From Candidatus Sulfopaludibacter sp. SbA3 (GTDB lineage: Bacteria; Pseudomonadota; Alphaproteobacteria; Caulobacterales; Hyphomonadaceae): a stretch of DNA of 46,709 bases. The position numbers and the translations under genes are program-made. The stretch covers positions 1 to 46,709 of the forward strand of contig CAMDAC010000024.1 of NCBI GenBank assembly GCA_945888325.1. Direction: 5' to 3'. How positions within the stretch are numbered: position 1 is the stretch's first letter; each line of letters begins with the position of its first letter. Below are positions 18,162 to 27,120 of this stretch, piece by piece. A model generated the notes under the pieces. That model was not told the origin of the DNA, ran no database searches, and saw nothing but the letters and a program-made list of their open reading frames with translations.

Positions 18162-19588
18162 GGGCGCGGGAACCTGAGAACCGCGCTGAGGCCGCCCAAT
18201 GCCGCCATGCCCAGTTCAAGCTGGCCCTTATGCAGTTCGGCGAGTTCCTTGACAATCGACAGGCCCAGACCGGTGCCGGGAGTGGTCTCGTCGAGACGCA
18301 CGCCGCGCTTCATGGCGGCTTCGCGCTCGTCCGCGCTGAGCCCCTTGCCATCGTCTTCCACAGTAATGGTGACGCATTGCCCGGTATCGCTCACCGTCAC
18401 CCGGACTTCGCTCGACGCCCATTTGCAGGCGTTTTCCATCAGGTTTCCGATCATCTCCTCGAAATCCTGTTTCTCGCCCCGGAAGATGGCGGAGGCGCTG
18501 CCTTCGACCGCGACTTCGATTCCCTTGGCATCAAACAATCGGTTCAGCAGCCGCGCGAGACCGTCGATGACCGGGCGAACGTCCGTCCGTGCACCGATCG
18601 TCTCGGCCCGCGCCGCCATCCGGGCCCGCTTCAGGTAGTGCTCCACATTGGTCTGCATGGCGTCAGCCTGCCGGCGCACGACGTCATCGAGCTGCGTTTG
18701 TCCGGCGGCCTCGTTCTTGAGTACAGCGAGCGGTGTCTTGAGCGCATGTGCCAGGTTGCCCACATGGGTGCGTGCGCGCTCCACAACTTCGCGGTTATGC
18801 TCGATCAGCTTGTTCAGCTCTTCCGTCAGCGGACGAACCTCGGCCGGATAGTCTCCGTCCAGCTTCTGGGTGTCGCCCTCGCGCACCTGAGCAATATCTG
18901 CCTGCAGCTTGGCCAGCGGATTGAGCGAATAGCGGATACCCAGCAACATGGCGGCAAACACGCCGCCGAACAGCGCGATCATCGTGCCAAGCAGCAGGTT
19001 CCGGAACGCGGTTGCCGACGCATCGTTGGGCGAGCGGTCGGCGGCCGCCAGCAGGATCAGCGGTGTCGGGCGATTCTCGATCACGATCGCCTGCGCCGCC
19101 ACGCGGGAGCGCTGATCCGCAGGGCCGGCATAGTTTCCGAACTGGGTGATACCAGGCGCGGCAACGGCGCGCGTGATGAGTTCCGGCGTGATCGGCACGT
19201 CCTCATCCCAAAGGCTTTTCGAGCGGAAATCGCCGGCAATCGTGCCATCCGGGTTGATCCCGACGACCGCCCAATACTGCCCGGAATACTGCGTCTGGAA
19301 ACGCACATCGCTGGGAAAGAAGTCCCGGTCGGTGTTGGTGATCCGCCCGTCCACCAGGAACGCATCCTCGCGGATCAGCTCCCGCGACAGCGTTACCAGC
19401 GTTTCTTGCAGGTCGCGCTCCACCAATGCGAGTGTCTGCGCGCGGTAGACCGCGGAGAGCGCCACGGCGCCGCCGATAAGCACGAGCAAGCCCCAGACGG
19501 CTGCCGCGATGGTGATGCGGCGCGCCAGTGACACATTCGACCAACGGTCGATCAGGCTTTTCTGGGGGGTCGCACCGGCCTCGCTCAT
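18158..19588 (-). CDS. PhoQ-like sensor histidine kinase
   Basis: 476 residues. TM1 (about 24-48), a periplasmic sensor domain with a PhoQ-like acidic, aromatic pattern (TDRDFFPSDV, SGQYWAVVGINPDG), TM2 (about 197-218) and HAMP. The phospho-acceptor is His281 in VGNLAHALKTPLAVL, the HALKTPL form characteristic of PhoQ-class kinases. The ATPase domain shows NLMENACKWA, EDDGKGLS and GTGLGLSIVKELAELH. It lies 25 bp after the response regulator gene and overlaps the CcmI-like gene. Such kinases sense divalent cations or envelope stress; the ligand here is unknown. Confidence 0.92.
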   Translation of the reverse strand: MSEAGATPQKSLIDRWSNVSLARRITIAAAVWGLLVLIGGAVALSAVYRAQTLALVERDLQETLVTLSRELIREDAFLVDGRITNTDRDFFPSDVRFQTQYSGQYWAVVGINPDGTIAGDFRSKSLWDEDVPITPELITRAVAAPGITQFGNYAGPADQRSRVAAQAIVIENRPTPLILLAAADRSPNDASATAFRNLLLGTMIALFGGVFAAMLLGIRYSLNPLAKLQADIAQVREGDTQKLDGDYPAEVRPLTEELNKLIEHNREVVERARTHVGNLAHALKTPLAVLKNEAAGQTQLDDVVRRQADAMQTNVEHYLKRARMAARAETIGARTDVRPVIDGLARLLNRLFDAKGIEVAVEGSASAIFRGEKQDFEEMIGNLMENACKWASSEVRVTVSDTGQCVTITVEDDGKGLSADEREAAMKRGVRLDETTPGTGLGLSIVKELAELHKGQLELGMAALGGLSAVLRFPRP

Positions 19589-19613
19589 GCAGGCGGTTTA
19601 GCCCTTATTAGCG

Positions 19614-20297
<684 letters not shown>

Positions 20298-20331
20298 CTA
20301 GTATCGCCTTTTTTTCATCTGTTCGCGTTTG

Positions 20332-20658
20332 TCAGCCGCCGCTTCGACTGATGATCGCGCCTGTTTGCGCGTCAACCGTCACATGGACCTTGCGGCCATC
20401 ATCGGTCAGCCAGTCGATTTCGTAAACCGCGCCGCCCGAGTCCTGCGAATAGAGATCGGCGCCGAGCTGGTAGCCGCCATACTCGCGCTTGAGCGACTGG
20501 AAGATCTTGCTGAGGGGAACGGTGCGCCCTTCCTTGACCGCTTCGCGGGCCTCGCCCGGCGAAAACTGGTTACCCCAGCCCTGATCCTGCCCCTGCGCGA
20601 GAGCGGCGGGAGCTTGCATCAGGCCGAGGACGGCAAGGAGAGCGAGGGTGCGTTTCAT
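20332..20658 (-). CDS. PepSY-domain periplasmic protein
   Basis: 108 residues with a signal peptide (MKRTLALLAVLGLMQAPAALA) and one PepSY domain whose end reads VYEIDWLTDDGRKVHVTVDAQTGAIIS, the family's hallmark strand-turn-strand. PepSY domains are thought to inhibit proteases or bind envelope ligands. First in the operon with the PhoP/PhoQ-like genes, it may feed back on the sensor, an arrangement common in alphaproteobacteria. The gap upstream (20659-20845) shows no other gene; a CCCCGCCCCGCC run there is not a terminator. Confidence 0.88.
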   Translation of the reverse strand: MKRTLALLAVLGLMQAPAALAQGQDQGWGNQFSPGEAREAVKEGRTVPLSKIFQSLKREYGGYQLGADLYSQDSGGAVYEIDWLTDDGRKVHVTVDAQTGAIISRSGG

Positions 20659-20845
20659 GAGGCTCCATATGCTGGTCAGGCTCTGAACGTTAAGTGAATG
20701 GCGCAGTTCAGCTGCAGTCAGCTTGCGGACGATCCTGGCTGGCCGCCCGCGACGCTACAGAAGTGCCAAGCCACCCCGCCCCGCCCCGCTAAGCCTTGAA
20801 TGTTATGGCTTTATACTTACCTAAGGCGGCACTGCAAGACCGGCG

Positions 20846-21703
20846 TCAGCGCCCTTCCGCCCACTTTTTCAGGCCTTCATCGCGGGGATCGCTCAGCACG
20901 ATCTCGATGCGGACATAGAGGTCGCCCGGCGGGATGATTTGAACGCCCTTGCCCTTGAGTCGCAGCTGCGCGCCGGTGTTGGTTGCGGCCGGCACCTTGA
21001 GCGACACGGGACCTGAGGGCGTGCGCACCTCGACCGTGCCACCGAGCACCGCCGTGCGCAGGTCGACGCTCAGGGTCATGCGCAGGTCCTTGCCATCGCG
21101 GGTCCAGACCGGGCTCGCCGCCACATCCACTTCCAGCAAGGCATCTCCCGGCGCGCCGCCGGATGGCGAGGGCTGGCCCTGGCTCTTGAGGCGCAGGGTC
21201 TGGCCGCTGGTGATGCCGGCCGGGATGTTCACGTCCAGCGCGCTGCCATCCGCCATCGCCATGCGCCGACGCGCGCCGGTGACCGCGTCCTCGAACGAAA
21301 TCTCGACCCGGTAGCGCACGTCCCGGCCCTTCTGCGGGCCCGGATTGCGCCGCCGTGCGCTGCTGCCAAACATTCCCGAAAGAATGTCCTCGAACGGATC
21401 GCCCTGGGCGCCGAACGGGCTGTTGCCGCCTTCCCAGCGCCCGCCGCCACCCGCAGGTCCGCCGGAAAAACCCCTGGAGTTTCCGTCGCCGTCAATTTCG
21501 CCGCGATCAAACTTCGACTTCTTTTCCGCATCCCCCAGGATCTCGAACGCGCCCGAGAGGCGTTTGAATTCCTCTTCCTTTGCCTTGTCGCCGGGATGCT
21601 GGTCCGGGTGCAGCGTCTTGGCCCTGGCCCGGAACGCCTTCTTGATCTCGGCCTCGGAGGCCGAGCGGGAAACGCCCAGAATGGAATATGGATCGAGCGC
21701 CAA
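20846..21703 (-). CDS. DnaJ/CbpA-type J-domain co-chaperone
   Basis: 285 residues if translation begins at the TTG at 21703. The open frame continues 63 codons further upstream, but those residues are low-complexity (Gly/Pro/Arg) and overlap a 10-bp repeat. The TTG has a perfect AAGGAG (complement of 21710-21715) six bases before it and yields LALDPYSILGV, the normal J-domain start. The HPD tripeptide is at 32-34, followed by a Gly-rich linker and two beta-sandwich C-terminal domains (YRVEISFEDAVTGARR, DVNIPAGITSGQTLRLKSQG, GDLYVRIEIVLSDP). There is no zinc-finger domain, so it is CbpA-type rather than DnaJ-type. It stimulates Hsp70 ATPase in the cytosol. Confidence 0.9.
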   Translation of the reverse strand: MALDPYSILGVSRSASEAEIKKAFRARAKTLHPDQHPGDKAKEEEFKRLSGAFEILGDAEKKSKFDRGEIDGDGNSRGFSGGPAGGGGRWEGGNSPFGAQGDPFEDILSGMFGSSARRRNPGPQKGRDVRYRVEISFEDAVTGARRRMAMADGSALDVNIPAGITSGQTLRLKSQGQPSPSGGAPGDALLEVDVAASPVWTRDGKDLRMTLSVDLRTAVLGGTVEVRTPSGPVSLKVPAATNTGAQLRLKGKGVQIIPPGDLYVRIEIVLSDPRDEGLKKWAEGR

Positions 21704-21786
21704 ACGGGGCTCCTTGCCGTCAAAAGGATTGCTTGCATACAGGTAAGGTGATCCGGGCCCGATTGAAAGCCATGGACACGCGCGCC

Positions 21787-21826
21787 GGTCCCGCCAGGTC
21801 CCGCCAGGTCCCGGCTGGTCCCGGCC
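21787..21826. repeat. Four tandem 10-bp repeats
   Basis: Four head-to-tail units at 21787, 21797, 21807 and 21817. The first two are identical (GGTCCCGCCA); the others are GGTCCCGGCT and GGTCCCGGCC. They lie upstream of the J-domain gene's TTG start, in a stretch whose translation is low-complexity. They are too short and too few for a CRISPR array. Confidence 0.8.
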
Positions 21827-21950
21827 GCGCGGAGGGCCAGCGACCGGGCCGTCTTGCCCCTGCGGGCGGTGTGTCCAAGAGGTCAGTTGCATTTCATCAG
21901 GGCCCTGCCCGCTCCGGCTGTCCCGGCGGCGCGAAGCTACCCAGGCCTGA

Positions 21951-21983
21951 AGCCGCCCCGGGGGAGCCCCCGGGGCGGCTTTT
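21951..21983 (+). terminator. Strong intrinsic terminator, plus-oriented
   Basis: A 12-13 bp GC-perfect stem (arms 21951-21963 and 21968-21980) with a four-base loop is followed by TTTT on the plus strand (21980-21983). On the minus strand the stem is followed by only two T residues. Both flanking genes are on the minus strand: the hairpin starts 26 bp past the AAA ATPase stop and could serve it, but its U-tract orientation fits a plus-strand transcript that has no annotated gene. Confidence 0.8.
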
Positions 21984-22008
21984 GGCGCCTTGAGCGATCT
22001 GAAAGACG

Positions 22009-23190
22009 CTACTGTTCGAGCGGAATTGTGCGTTTCAGGAACGCGTCAAACAGCGGGACCGTAAAGGCCGTGTCACCGTGGCTGGGGCTGTAGATCATGC
22101 CTTTGGCAATAAGGCTCGCGCGAACAGGCGCGACTGTCGCAACCTTTCGGCCAAGCATCGCTGCGATATTACCTGAACGATGCGGTCCGGGGCCCAGTTC
22201 AGCCATCGCGCGAAGGTAGCGTTTCTCGGCCGGGCTCAGACGGTCGAGCTGCACACGAAAGAAGCTGGCGTCGAGTTCGTCCAGCGCATCGAGGGTCGCT
22301 TGCTTTGCGTCTGCCAGGTCGATCGGCGAGGCATCTGCCGTTGCCCAGGCGTGCTTGCCCCATTCCTGCAGAAAATAGGGATAGCCCTTTGTGTGGTTGA
22401 AGATTTCGGCGAGCGCGTCCTCTGTATAGTCAACTTTCAAGGCGCGGGCCGGGGCGACCAGGGCATCTTTCGCTGCGTCCGGGCCCAGTGCTCCAATCGG
22501 GACAAACTCAAACAAACGTTCGGCGTAGCTCTTGGCCCGGCCAGACAGGCCAATCAACTGAGGCAGTCCCGCTCCGACGAGCGTCACCGGGAGCTGGCGC
22601 TGCGCGCAGCGGTGGAGCGCGGAAATCAAAGCCGCATACTGGGCTTGCGGCACGTACTGGAGTTCATCAAGAAAGAGAACCAGAGCGGTCTTGCGGTCAC
22701 GGGCGGCTTCACCCGCTGCTTCGAGGAGGTCGGCGAGGTCAGCATCAAGGTCGCCTGTATCGGCAAGGCCAGCTTCGCTATCGATGTCGAGCCCAACCTC
22801 GACATCACCATATTTGACCTTCATCGCGCCAATGAACCCGGCGAGCGCCCGCAGCGCCTTGCTTGCGCTGCTCGCCGCGCCCGTCATCCGGTCCAGTTTC
22901 AGCAGGCCAGCGCGCAAGGCGGGAGCAAGGACGCCGGGCAGCGACCTGTCTTCCGGCACTTCGATCCAAATGGTGAAATGCCCTGCCGTTGATGCGTCAT
23001 TGCGGATCCGGTTCAGCAGCACCGTTTTTCCGACGCCGCGCAAGCCGACAAGGATGAGGCTTTTGGCAGCGCGTCCTGCGCGGATGCGGTCAAGCGCAAT
23101 ACTCGCGTTCTCGATCAGAGTGTCACGTCCGGCCAGTTCGGGCGGCGGCGCGCCGGCGCCCGGGGCATAAGGGTTGAGTCGAAGATCCAT
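22009..23190 (-). CDS. AAA-type ATPase with C-terminal winged-helix-like tail
   Basis: 393 residues. Walker A GLRGVGKT at 49-56, Walker B ALVLFLDE at 169-176 and a sensor-1-like TLVGAGLPQLIGL strand place it in the Orc/Cdc6-STAND-like ATPase group. The C-terminal region (LSPAEKRYLRAMAELGPGPHRSGNIAAMLGRKVATVAPVRASLIAKGMIY) looks like a winged helix of the kind that binds DNA or partners. These ATPases are often encoded singly in mobile or defence-rich regions and their functions are mostly unknown. An IS remnant lies beyond its start and an AT-rich promoter-like stretch is at 23195-23255. No partner gene is adjacent on the same strand. Confidence 0.8.
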   Translation of the reverse strand: MDLRLNPYAPGAGAPPPELAGRDTLIENASIALDRIRAGRAAKSLILVGLRGVGKTVLLNRIRNDASTAGHFTIWIEVPEDRSLPGVLAPALRAGLLKLDRMTGAASSASKALRALAGFIGAMKVKYGDVEVGLDIDSEAGLADTGDLDADLADLLEAAGEAARDRKTALVLFLDELQYVPQAQYAALISALHRCAQRQLPVTLVGAGLPQLIGLSGRAKSYAERLFEFVPIGALGPDAAKDALVAPARALKVDYTEDALAEIFNHTKGYPYFLQEWGKHAWATADASPIDLADAKQATLDALDELDASFFRVQLDRLSPAEKRYLRAMAELGPGPHRSGNIAAMLGRKVATVAPVRASLIAKGMIYSPSHGDTAFTVPLFDAFLKRTIPLEQ

Positions 23191-23297
23191 ATCAAGAGAT
23201 GTTATGCCAGGTTATTGAAAATCGGTAAATTTGGATAAGATGTATCAATATTGACCACAGAGCCGGCGCGGACAAGAGCCGGAGAGCCTCCCGGCCC

Positions 23298-24146
23298 CTG
23301 AGAGTCTTAGTCATAAAAACCGTCAATAAATCAGCCACTTGCGATTCGCCGGGTGATGAACCGGATGTTGGCGGTGAAGAGCCATGCGACGGCGCTTTCG
23401 AGGGATTTCTCCCGGTCTTTTGCGAGGCTGCGTGAGCGCCCGAGCCAGGCGAGCGTGCGCAGGGCGCCCCGTCGCCGCGGCAGGACCTCGAAACCTCAGG
23501 CCTTGCGGAACCTCCGGATGATTTCTAAGTTCCATGCTTCCATCTTCCGGGGCGCGCCGCGTAGTTTGTCCCCGGCATATCCGCCACCGGCCACGATGTG
23601 GCGCAGCCAGAGGAAACGATCGCGCGCTTCGGCGAGGACAGCCGCGCGCCATAGCGGTCCCGGACGTCGGCTGCGTGGACGCATGCGGGGACCAGAAATC
23701 CTTCCGTATCAGTGGGAATATGCCGCTTGCGTCCGTTCACCTTCCTGCCGGCGCCTTACCCTGATATTGCGCCACTTTCTGTCGACTTCATGCTCTGGCT
23801 GTCGATCACGCCAGCTGTCGGCTGAGGCGAGCGGCCTGCTGCCTCGCGCGCCTCGAACAGAAAGTGGTGGCGGACCTGTTCCAGCAGCCCCGGATCGCGC
23901 CATCGGCAGAAGTATTTCCGGGCCGCCGGAAAGGGCGGGATATCCTCGGGTAACATCCGCCACTGGCAGCCCGCCGAGACCCTGCAGAGCAGCGCATTGA
24001 CCACTTCGCGGAGGTCGCTCCTGCAAGGACGCGCAGCATCTTTCGCCGCTGGCAAATGGGGCGCCGGATTGGAGAAGGCCGTTTTGAAGCAACTATTTCC
24101 CGCTGCTTTGAATCTTCAAGGCATTTTTTTATTGTCGCTCCCTCAG
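23298..24146 (-). mobile_element. Decayed IS5-family insertion sequence
   Basis: The interval holds the remains of an IS5-type transposase. Tentative, imperfect terminal inverted repeats are CTGAG-A-G..ATAAAAA at 23298-23319 and its inverse, ending in TTTTTTTATTGTC..CTCAG, at 24124-24146. The ends are approximate because the repeats match poorly; I could not identify a target duplication. The element lies between the AAA ATPase and ParA-like genes, marking the edge of the accessory region. Confidence 0.55.
23337..24100 (-). pseudogene. IS5-family transposase, frameshifted remnant
   Basis: Conserved blocks of an IS5 transposase are readable in order but in different frames. The N-terminal block has SDLREVVNALLCRVSAGCQWRML, PPFPAARKYFCRWRDPGLL and the first catalytic Asp in AGVIDSQSMKSTESG. 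A second block reads NGRKRHIPTDTEGFLV and HAADVRDRYGAR (second Asp). A third reads WLRHIVAGGGYAGDKLRG. The end block is GFEVLPRRRGALRTLAWLGRSRSL, where the usual WVVERT around the catalytic Glu is changed to GALRT. An in-frame stop precedes GFEV and there are at least two frameshifts, so it cannot encode an active enzyme. Confidence 0.8.
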
Positions 24147-24234
24147 GAAATGTAGGCACTAGTGGTTTTCTTGCGCCTGCAAATCTGCCATCACCCCCGG
24201 GCAAGAACGGACTAGACTGAAAGAGGGAAACTCC

Positions 24235-25119
24235 ATGTCGGCCCGCGTTATCTCGATTGCCAATTCCAAGGGCGGGGTCGGCAAGACCACCACCTGTGTC
24301 AGCCTTTCCGAAGCCTTCGCCGCCGCCGGCATGCGCACGCTGGTGATCGACCTCGATACCCAGGCCAACGCTTCGCTGCTGATCTTCGGCCATGCCGGCG
24401 ACGAACACCTGTTCCAGGCGATCAACGACTACGCGACGATCTCTGACTGGCTGCTGGAGAACTTCTTTGCCGGAGAGCAGCGCCGGCTCTCGGAATTCAT
24501 CGTCACCAATGCCAGCGACGTCACCTTCAAGGGCAAGCCCCTGCCGCTGGACCTGATCCCCTCCTCGCCTCGCCTGCGCAAGACGGAACGAGAACTGATC
24601 TTCGAACTCACCGCCAAGGGCTACGCGATGGAGGCCCTGCAGAACCAGGTCGGCAAGCGCCTGCGCGACGACCTGAACCTGCTCAAGGCCGAATACGACG
24701 TCATCATTTTCGACTGCCCGCCCGGCATCTCGGTGATGACCGAAACCGTCCTCGCCGCCAGCCACCTGATCATTGTGCCCACGATCCCGGATTTCATGTC
24801 GACGCTCGGCCTCGACCTGTTCACGGGTGATATCATGAAGAACCTGCGTAACCGGGATATCGCCGCGCTGCCCGTCGTGCTCGCTACGCGCTTCGACAAC
24901 ACGCCCCACCAGCAGGTTGTTCTCGGCGCCATGCGGGATGCGTCGAACGCCAAGGAAACCGAGTTCGCGATGTTCAAGACCATCATCCCGCTGAAATCGG
25001 GCTTCGCCTCCAACCCCATCGAGCTCGGCCCGGATCCGACGCTGCAGGCAAAATGGCCGGGTGACGCGCTGAATATCATCGAAAGCCTGCTCGTCGAAGT
25101 CCGGGAGAAGCTCGCATGA
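24235..25119 (+). CDS. ParA/MinD-family ATPase
   Basis: 294 residues. The deviant Walker A motif KGGVGKTT (12-19) with the signature Lys, the Walker A-prime VIDLDTQANA (Asp39, Asp41) and Walker B YDVIIFDCPPG identify a ParA-type ATPase; the N terminus is short, with no helix-turn-helix. Such proteins form ATP-dependent dimers on nucleoid DNA and position plasmids, chromosomes or protein cargos. No ParB or parS-like gene is adjacent. Instead it overlaps by ATGA (25116-25119) with a small unknown protein, a layout like cargo-positioning pairs such as McdAB. A GAGGG ribosome-like site precedes the ATG. Confidence 0.9.
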   Translation: MSARVISIANSKGGVGKTTTCVSLSEAFAAAGMRTLVIDLDTQANASLLIFGHAGDEHLFQAINDYATISDWLLENFFAGEQRRLSEFIVTNASDVTFKGKPLPLDLIPSSPRLRKTERELIFELTAKGYAMEALQNQVGKRLRDDLNLLKAEYDVIIFDCPPGISVMTETVLAASHLIIVPTIPDFMSTLGLDLFTGDIMKNLRNRDIAALPVVLATRFDNTPHQQVVLGAMRDASNAKETEFAMFKTIIPLKSGFASNPIELGPDPTLQAKWPGDALNIIESLLVEVREKLA

Positions 25120-25604
25120 GCTTTGGCGGCGGCCCCTCCGGATTCAACGCCATCAAAGCGCTGGTGGATTCCTCGGCGGATTTCCGCGCCGTTGCCGACA
25201 AGGACTGGGCCGCGGCCGCTGGCCTCATCGTCAAGAAACTGCTGATCGCCGCCGGCCAGACCGGCGAAAGCCTGATAGCCCTGCGCGCCGCGGTCGGCGA
25301 GGAGATTTTCGAAGCCCACCTGAAATCGCTGTCGCATCATCAGGCAAAACTGCTCGCCAAACGCCTCGACAAGTCCGTAGCAGACCTCGAAGTCTCCACT
25401 GCCCGCGCCGCCATCGGCCATATCCGCACGCTGCTGGTGCCTGCGCCCGCCGCGGAAGAGAAGGCCGTTGAGCCGGAGGCAGGCATCACCGCAACTGATC
25501 TTCCCACGGATGAAACCAAAACCGTCACGGAAGCCCCGACGGACGATACGCCCCCCGCAAGTCCGAACCCCTACTTCGGCCGCAAGTCTTTTCGCACGGG
25601 CTGA
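25116..25604 (+). CDS. Small helical protein coupled to ParA-like ATPase
   Basis: 162 residues, unrecognised. Residues 1-110 are Ala/Leu/Lys-rich and predicted helical (AAAAGLIVKKLLIAAGQTGESLIALRAA, HHQAKLLAKRLDKSVADLEVSTARAAIGHIRTLL); residues 110-150 form a Pro/Thr/Glu-rich, probably disordered tail, ending in a basic patch (NPYFGRKSFRTG). The start overlaps the ATPase stop, implying a stoichiometric partner. It may be the adaptor linking the ATPase to a cargo, but no fold or homologue supports this directly. A weak hairpin follows (CCGCTCA-TCCC-TGAGCGG, 25608-25625) without a T-run. The 25605-25855 gap shows no other gene. Confidence 0.7.
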   Translation: MSFGGGPSGFNAIKALVDSSADFRAVADKDWAAAAGLIVKKLLIAAGQTGESLIALRAAVGEEIFEAHLKSLSHHQAKLLAKRLDKSVADLEVSTARAAIGHIRTLLVPAPAAEEKAVEPEAGITATDLPTDETKTVTEAPTDDTPPASPNPYFGRKSFRTG

Positions 25605-25855
25605 TCGCCGCTCATCCCTGAGCGGGCGCCCGAATCTGCAGTCATTCGAGAACACGCTGATCTCTCAGCTTGCGGGCATTGCCTTCAGCGCCGGCGCCGC
25701 GTCGTCCGCCGCGCGGGGCCGATGCCAATGTCGCGCACCGGTTCGAAGATCCTCACGAGCAATCGCACCGGAGACGGATTTTCTTGTGGCAGCAACCCGA
25801 ACGAAAACCTTGACGCAGAGGAACAGCCTGTGAAGGCCGCGGACGCAGGCGATCC

Positions 25856-26644
25856 TCAGGCCTCGATCAGCTTCGCCCGCAAATCGGCTTGCAACGCGGC
25901 ATCGACGTTCAGCACATCCACCAGATACCCATCCAGCGACCCCGCCCTGGCATTGATCGCACCAAACGCCCGGTCGAGATACTTCAGGTGCACACCCATG
26001 AAAGGGCGATAGACTTCCGCCGGCAGGTCCTTGCCAATCATCTGGTTGAAATAGGCCGCCGCTTCGGGCAGCCGCTGGTTCACGCCGACGGCCTCGTTGG
26101 TCAGGTCGTAGTCCGACCGCATATCGGCTTCGGACACGCCCAGAATGTGGTGCGTCAGGGCACAGAGAATGCCCGTGCGGTCCTTGCCCGCAGCGCAGTT
26201 CACCAGCCCCGCCGCCTCGCCCGGCGCTTCGGACAACTTCACGAACCAGTCGCGGAACAGGGCCTGGTGGTGCGCCTTGAAGGGGGCCTTTTCGTAATAC
26301 TCGGCCATCCACTCGTCGGCAGCCTCGGCATCGACGGTGACCTGCGTCAGGAACCGCATGTGCGGCGCCTCGCTCTCGCGCCCGCCATCGTGGGTGATCA
26401 CCACCGGCGGATTGAACCGGCTCTTCTGCTTGTCGCGTTCATCGGGGCGCCGCAGGTCCGCCTGCACATGGATGCCGAGCGCGTCCATCCTGGCGAGCTC
26501 TTCCTCGCTCGCCTCGGCATGATGGCCTGACCGGTACAGCCGCCCCATCCTCACCCGCCCGCCAAACCGGCTGTCATATCCGCCAAAATCGCGGAAATTG
26601 CGGATCGTTTCAAAGGCGAGCAGGCGCGGGCGTTTGTTTGTCAT
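25856..26644 (-). CDS. Tyrosine/serine protein phosphatase (PF13350-type)
   Basis: 262 residues from the ATG at 26644; an earlier in-frame start adds 21 unlikely residues. The HCX5R catalytic loop reads NCAAGKDRTG with nucleophile Cys150 and Arg156. The upstream NFRDFGGY and GRLYRSGHHAEASEEE segments and the general-acid region place it in the bacterial tyrosine phosphatase family that includes MptpB-like and phosphoinositide-active members. It is cytosolic with no signal peptide. It diverges from the RyR-domain gene 113 bp away. Substrate is unknown; a link to the neighbouring TIR operon is possible only by position. Confidence 0.88.
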   Translation of the reverse strand: MTNKRPRLLAFETIRNFRDFGGYDSRFGGRVRMGRLYRSGHHAEASEEELARMDALGIHVQADLRRPDERDKQKSRFNPPVVITHDGGRESEAPHMRFLTQVTVDAEAADEWMAEYYEKAPFKAHHQALFRDWFVKLSEAPGEAAGLVNCAAGKDRTGILCALTHHILGVSEADMRSDYDLTNEAVGVNQRLPEAAAYFNQMIGKDLPAEVYRPFMGVHLKYLDRAFGAINARAGSLDGYLVDVLNVDAALQADLRAKLIEA

Positions 26645-26757
26645 GCCCCCGAGGTAAATCGCACCCGCCCGGCCGTCCAGTGACATTGCAGTGTCACGCA
26701 GGGGCAAGCAGCAACCGCCCCCTTGCCCCCCGCGCGCAATCCCCCGAAACTCCTCCC

Positions 26758-27111
26758 ATGCCTCTTCCGACCGACCATCTCGACGCCGTCGCCCGCACCG
26801 TCCACGAAGCCCTGCGCGGCTGGGCCGCTGCGCATGGCCAGCACGACATCCCCGCCTGGGACGAGGCGCCGGACTGGATGCACGCCTCCACCCGCGAGAG
26901 CGTCCGGCACGCCCTCGAACACGATGCCCCGGACGGGCGTACGCAGCATGACCAGTGGCTAGCCCAGAAGGTCCGCGATGGCTGGACCCACGGCCCGGTG
27001 AAGGACGCCGCCGCCAAGACCCACCCGCTGATGGTGCCCTACGATGACCTGCCCGAATGGGAACGCCGCAAGGACGCCCTGATCAACGCCCTCGCCCGCG
27101 CCCTCGCCTGA
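26758..27111 (+). CDS. Single RyR-domain protein
   Basis: 117 residues from the ATG at 26758; the frame extends upstream but without a start supported by a ribosome site. The domain is clear: a helical entry (AAHGQHDIPAWDEAPDWM), ARTRESVRHALEH-like helix, QHDQWLAQKVRDGWTHGPVKD, then the conserved HPLMVPYDDLPEWERRKDAL end block. RyR domains were first defined in ryanodine receptors; bacterial stand-alone copies occur in predicted nucleotide- or NAD-derived signalling contexts, but their ligand is not established. It converges on the DUF1353 gene of the TIR operon with only 9 bp between stops. Confidence 0.85.
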   Translation: MPLPTDHLDAVARTVHEALRGWAAAHGQHDIPAWDEAPDWMHASTRESVRHALEHDAPDGRTQHDQWLAQKVRDGWTHGPVKDAAAKTHPLMVPYDDLPEWERRKDALINALARALA

Positions 27112-27120
27112 AGCCGTGCC

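Noticed and set aside
21787-21826. CRISPR-like repeat
   Set aside because: Repeats are contiguous with no spacers.
21740-21950. tRNA, SRP RNA or tmRNA before the orphan terminator
   Set aside because: No T-loop, no GGAAGGAAGCA-like SRP motif and no tmRNA tag region were found by eye.
25605-25855. Broken gene after the ParA partner
   Set aside because: No conserved motif appears in any frame; the frames read as shadows of the phosphatase and spacer.
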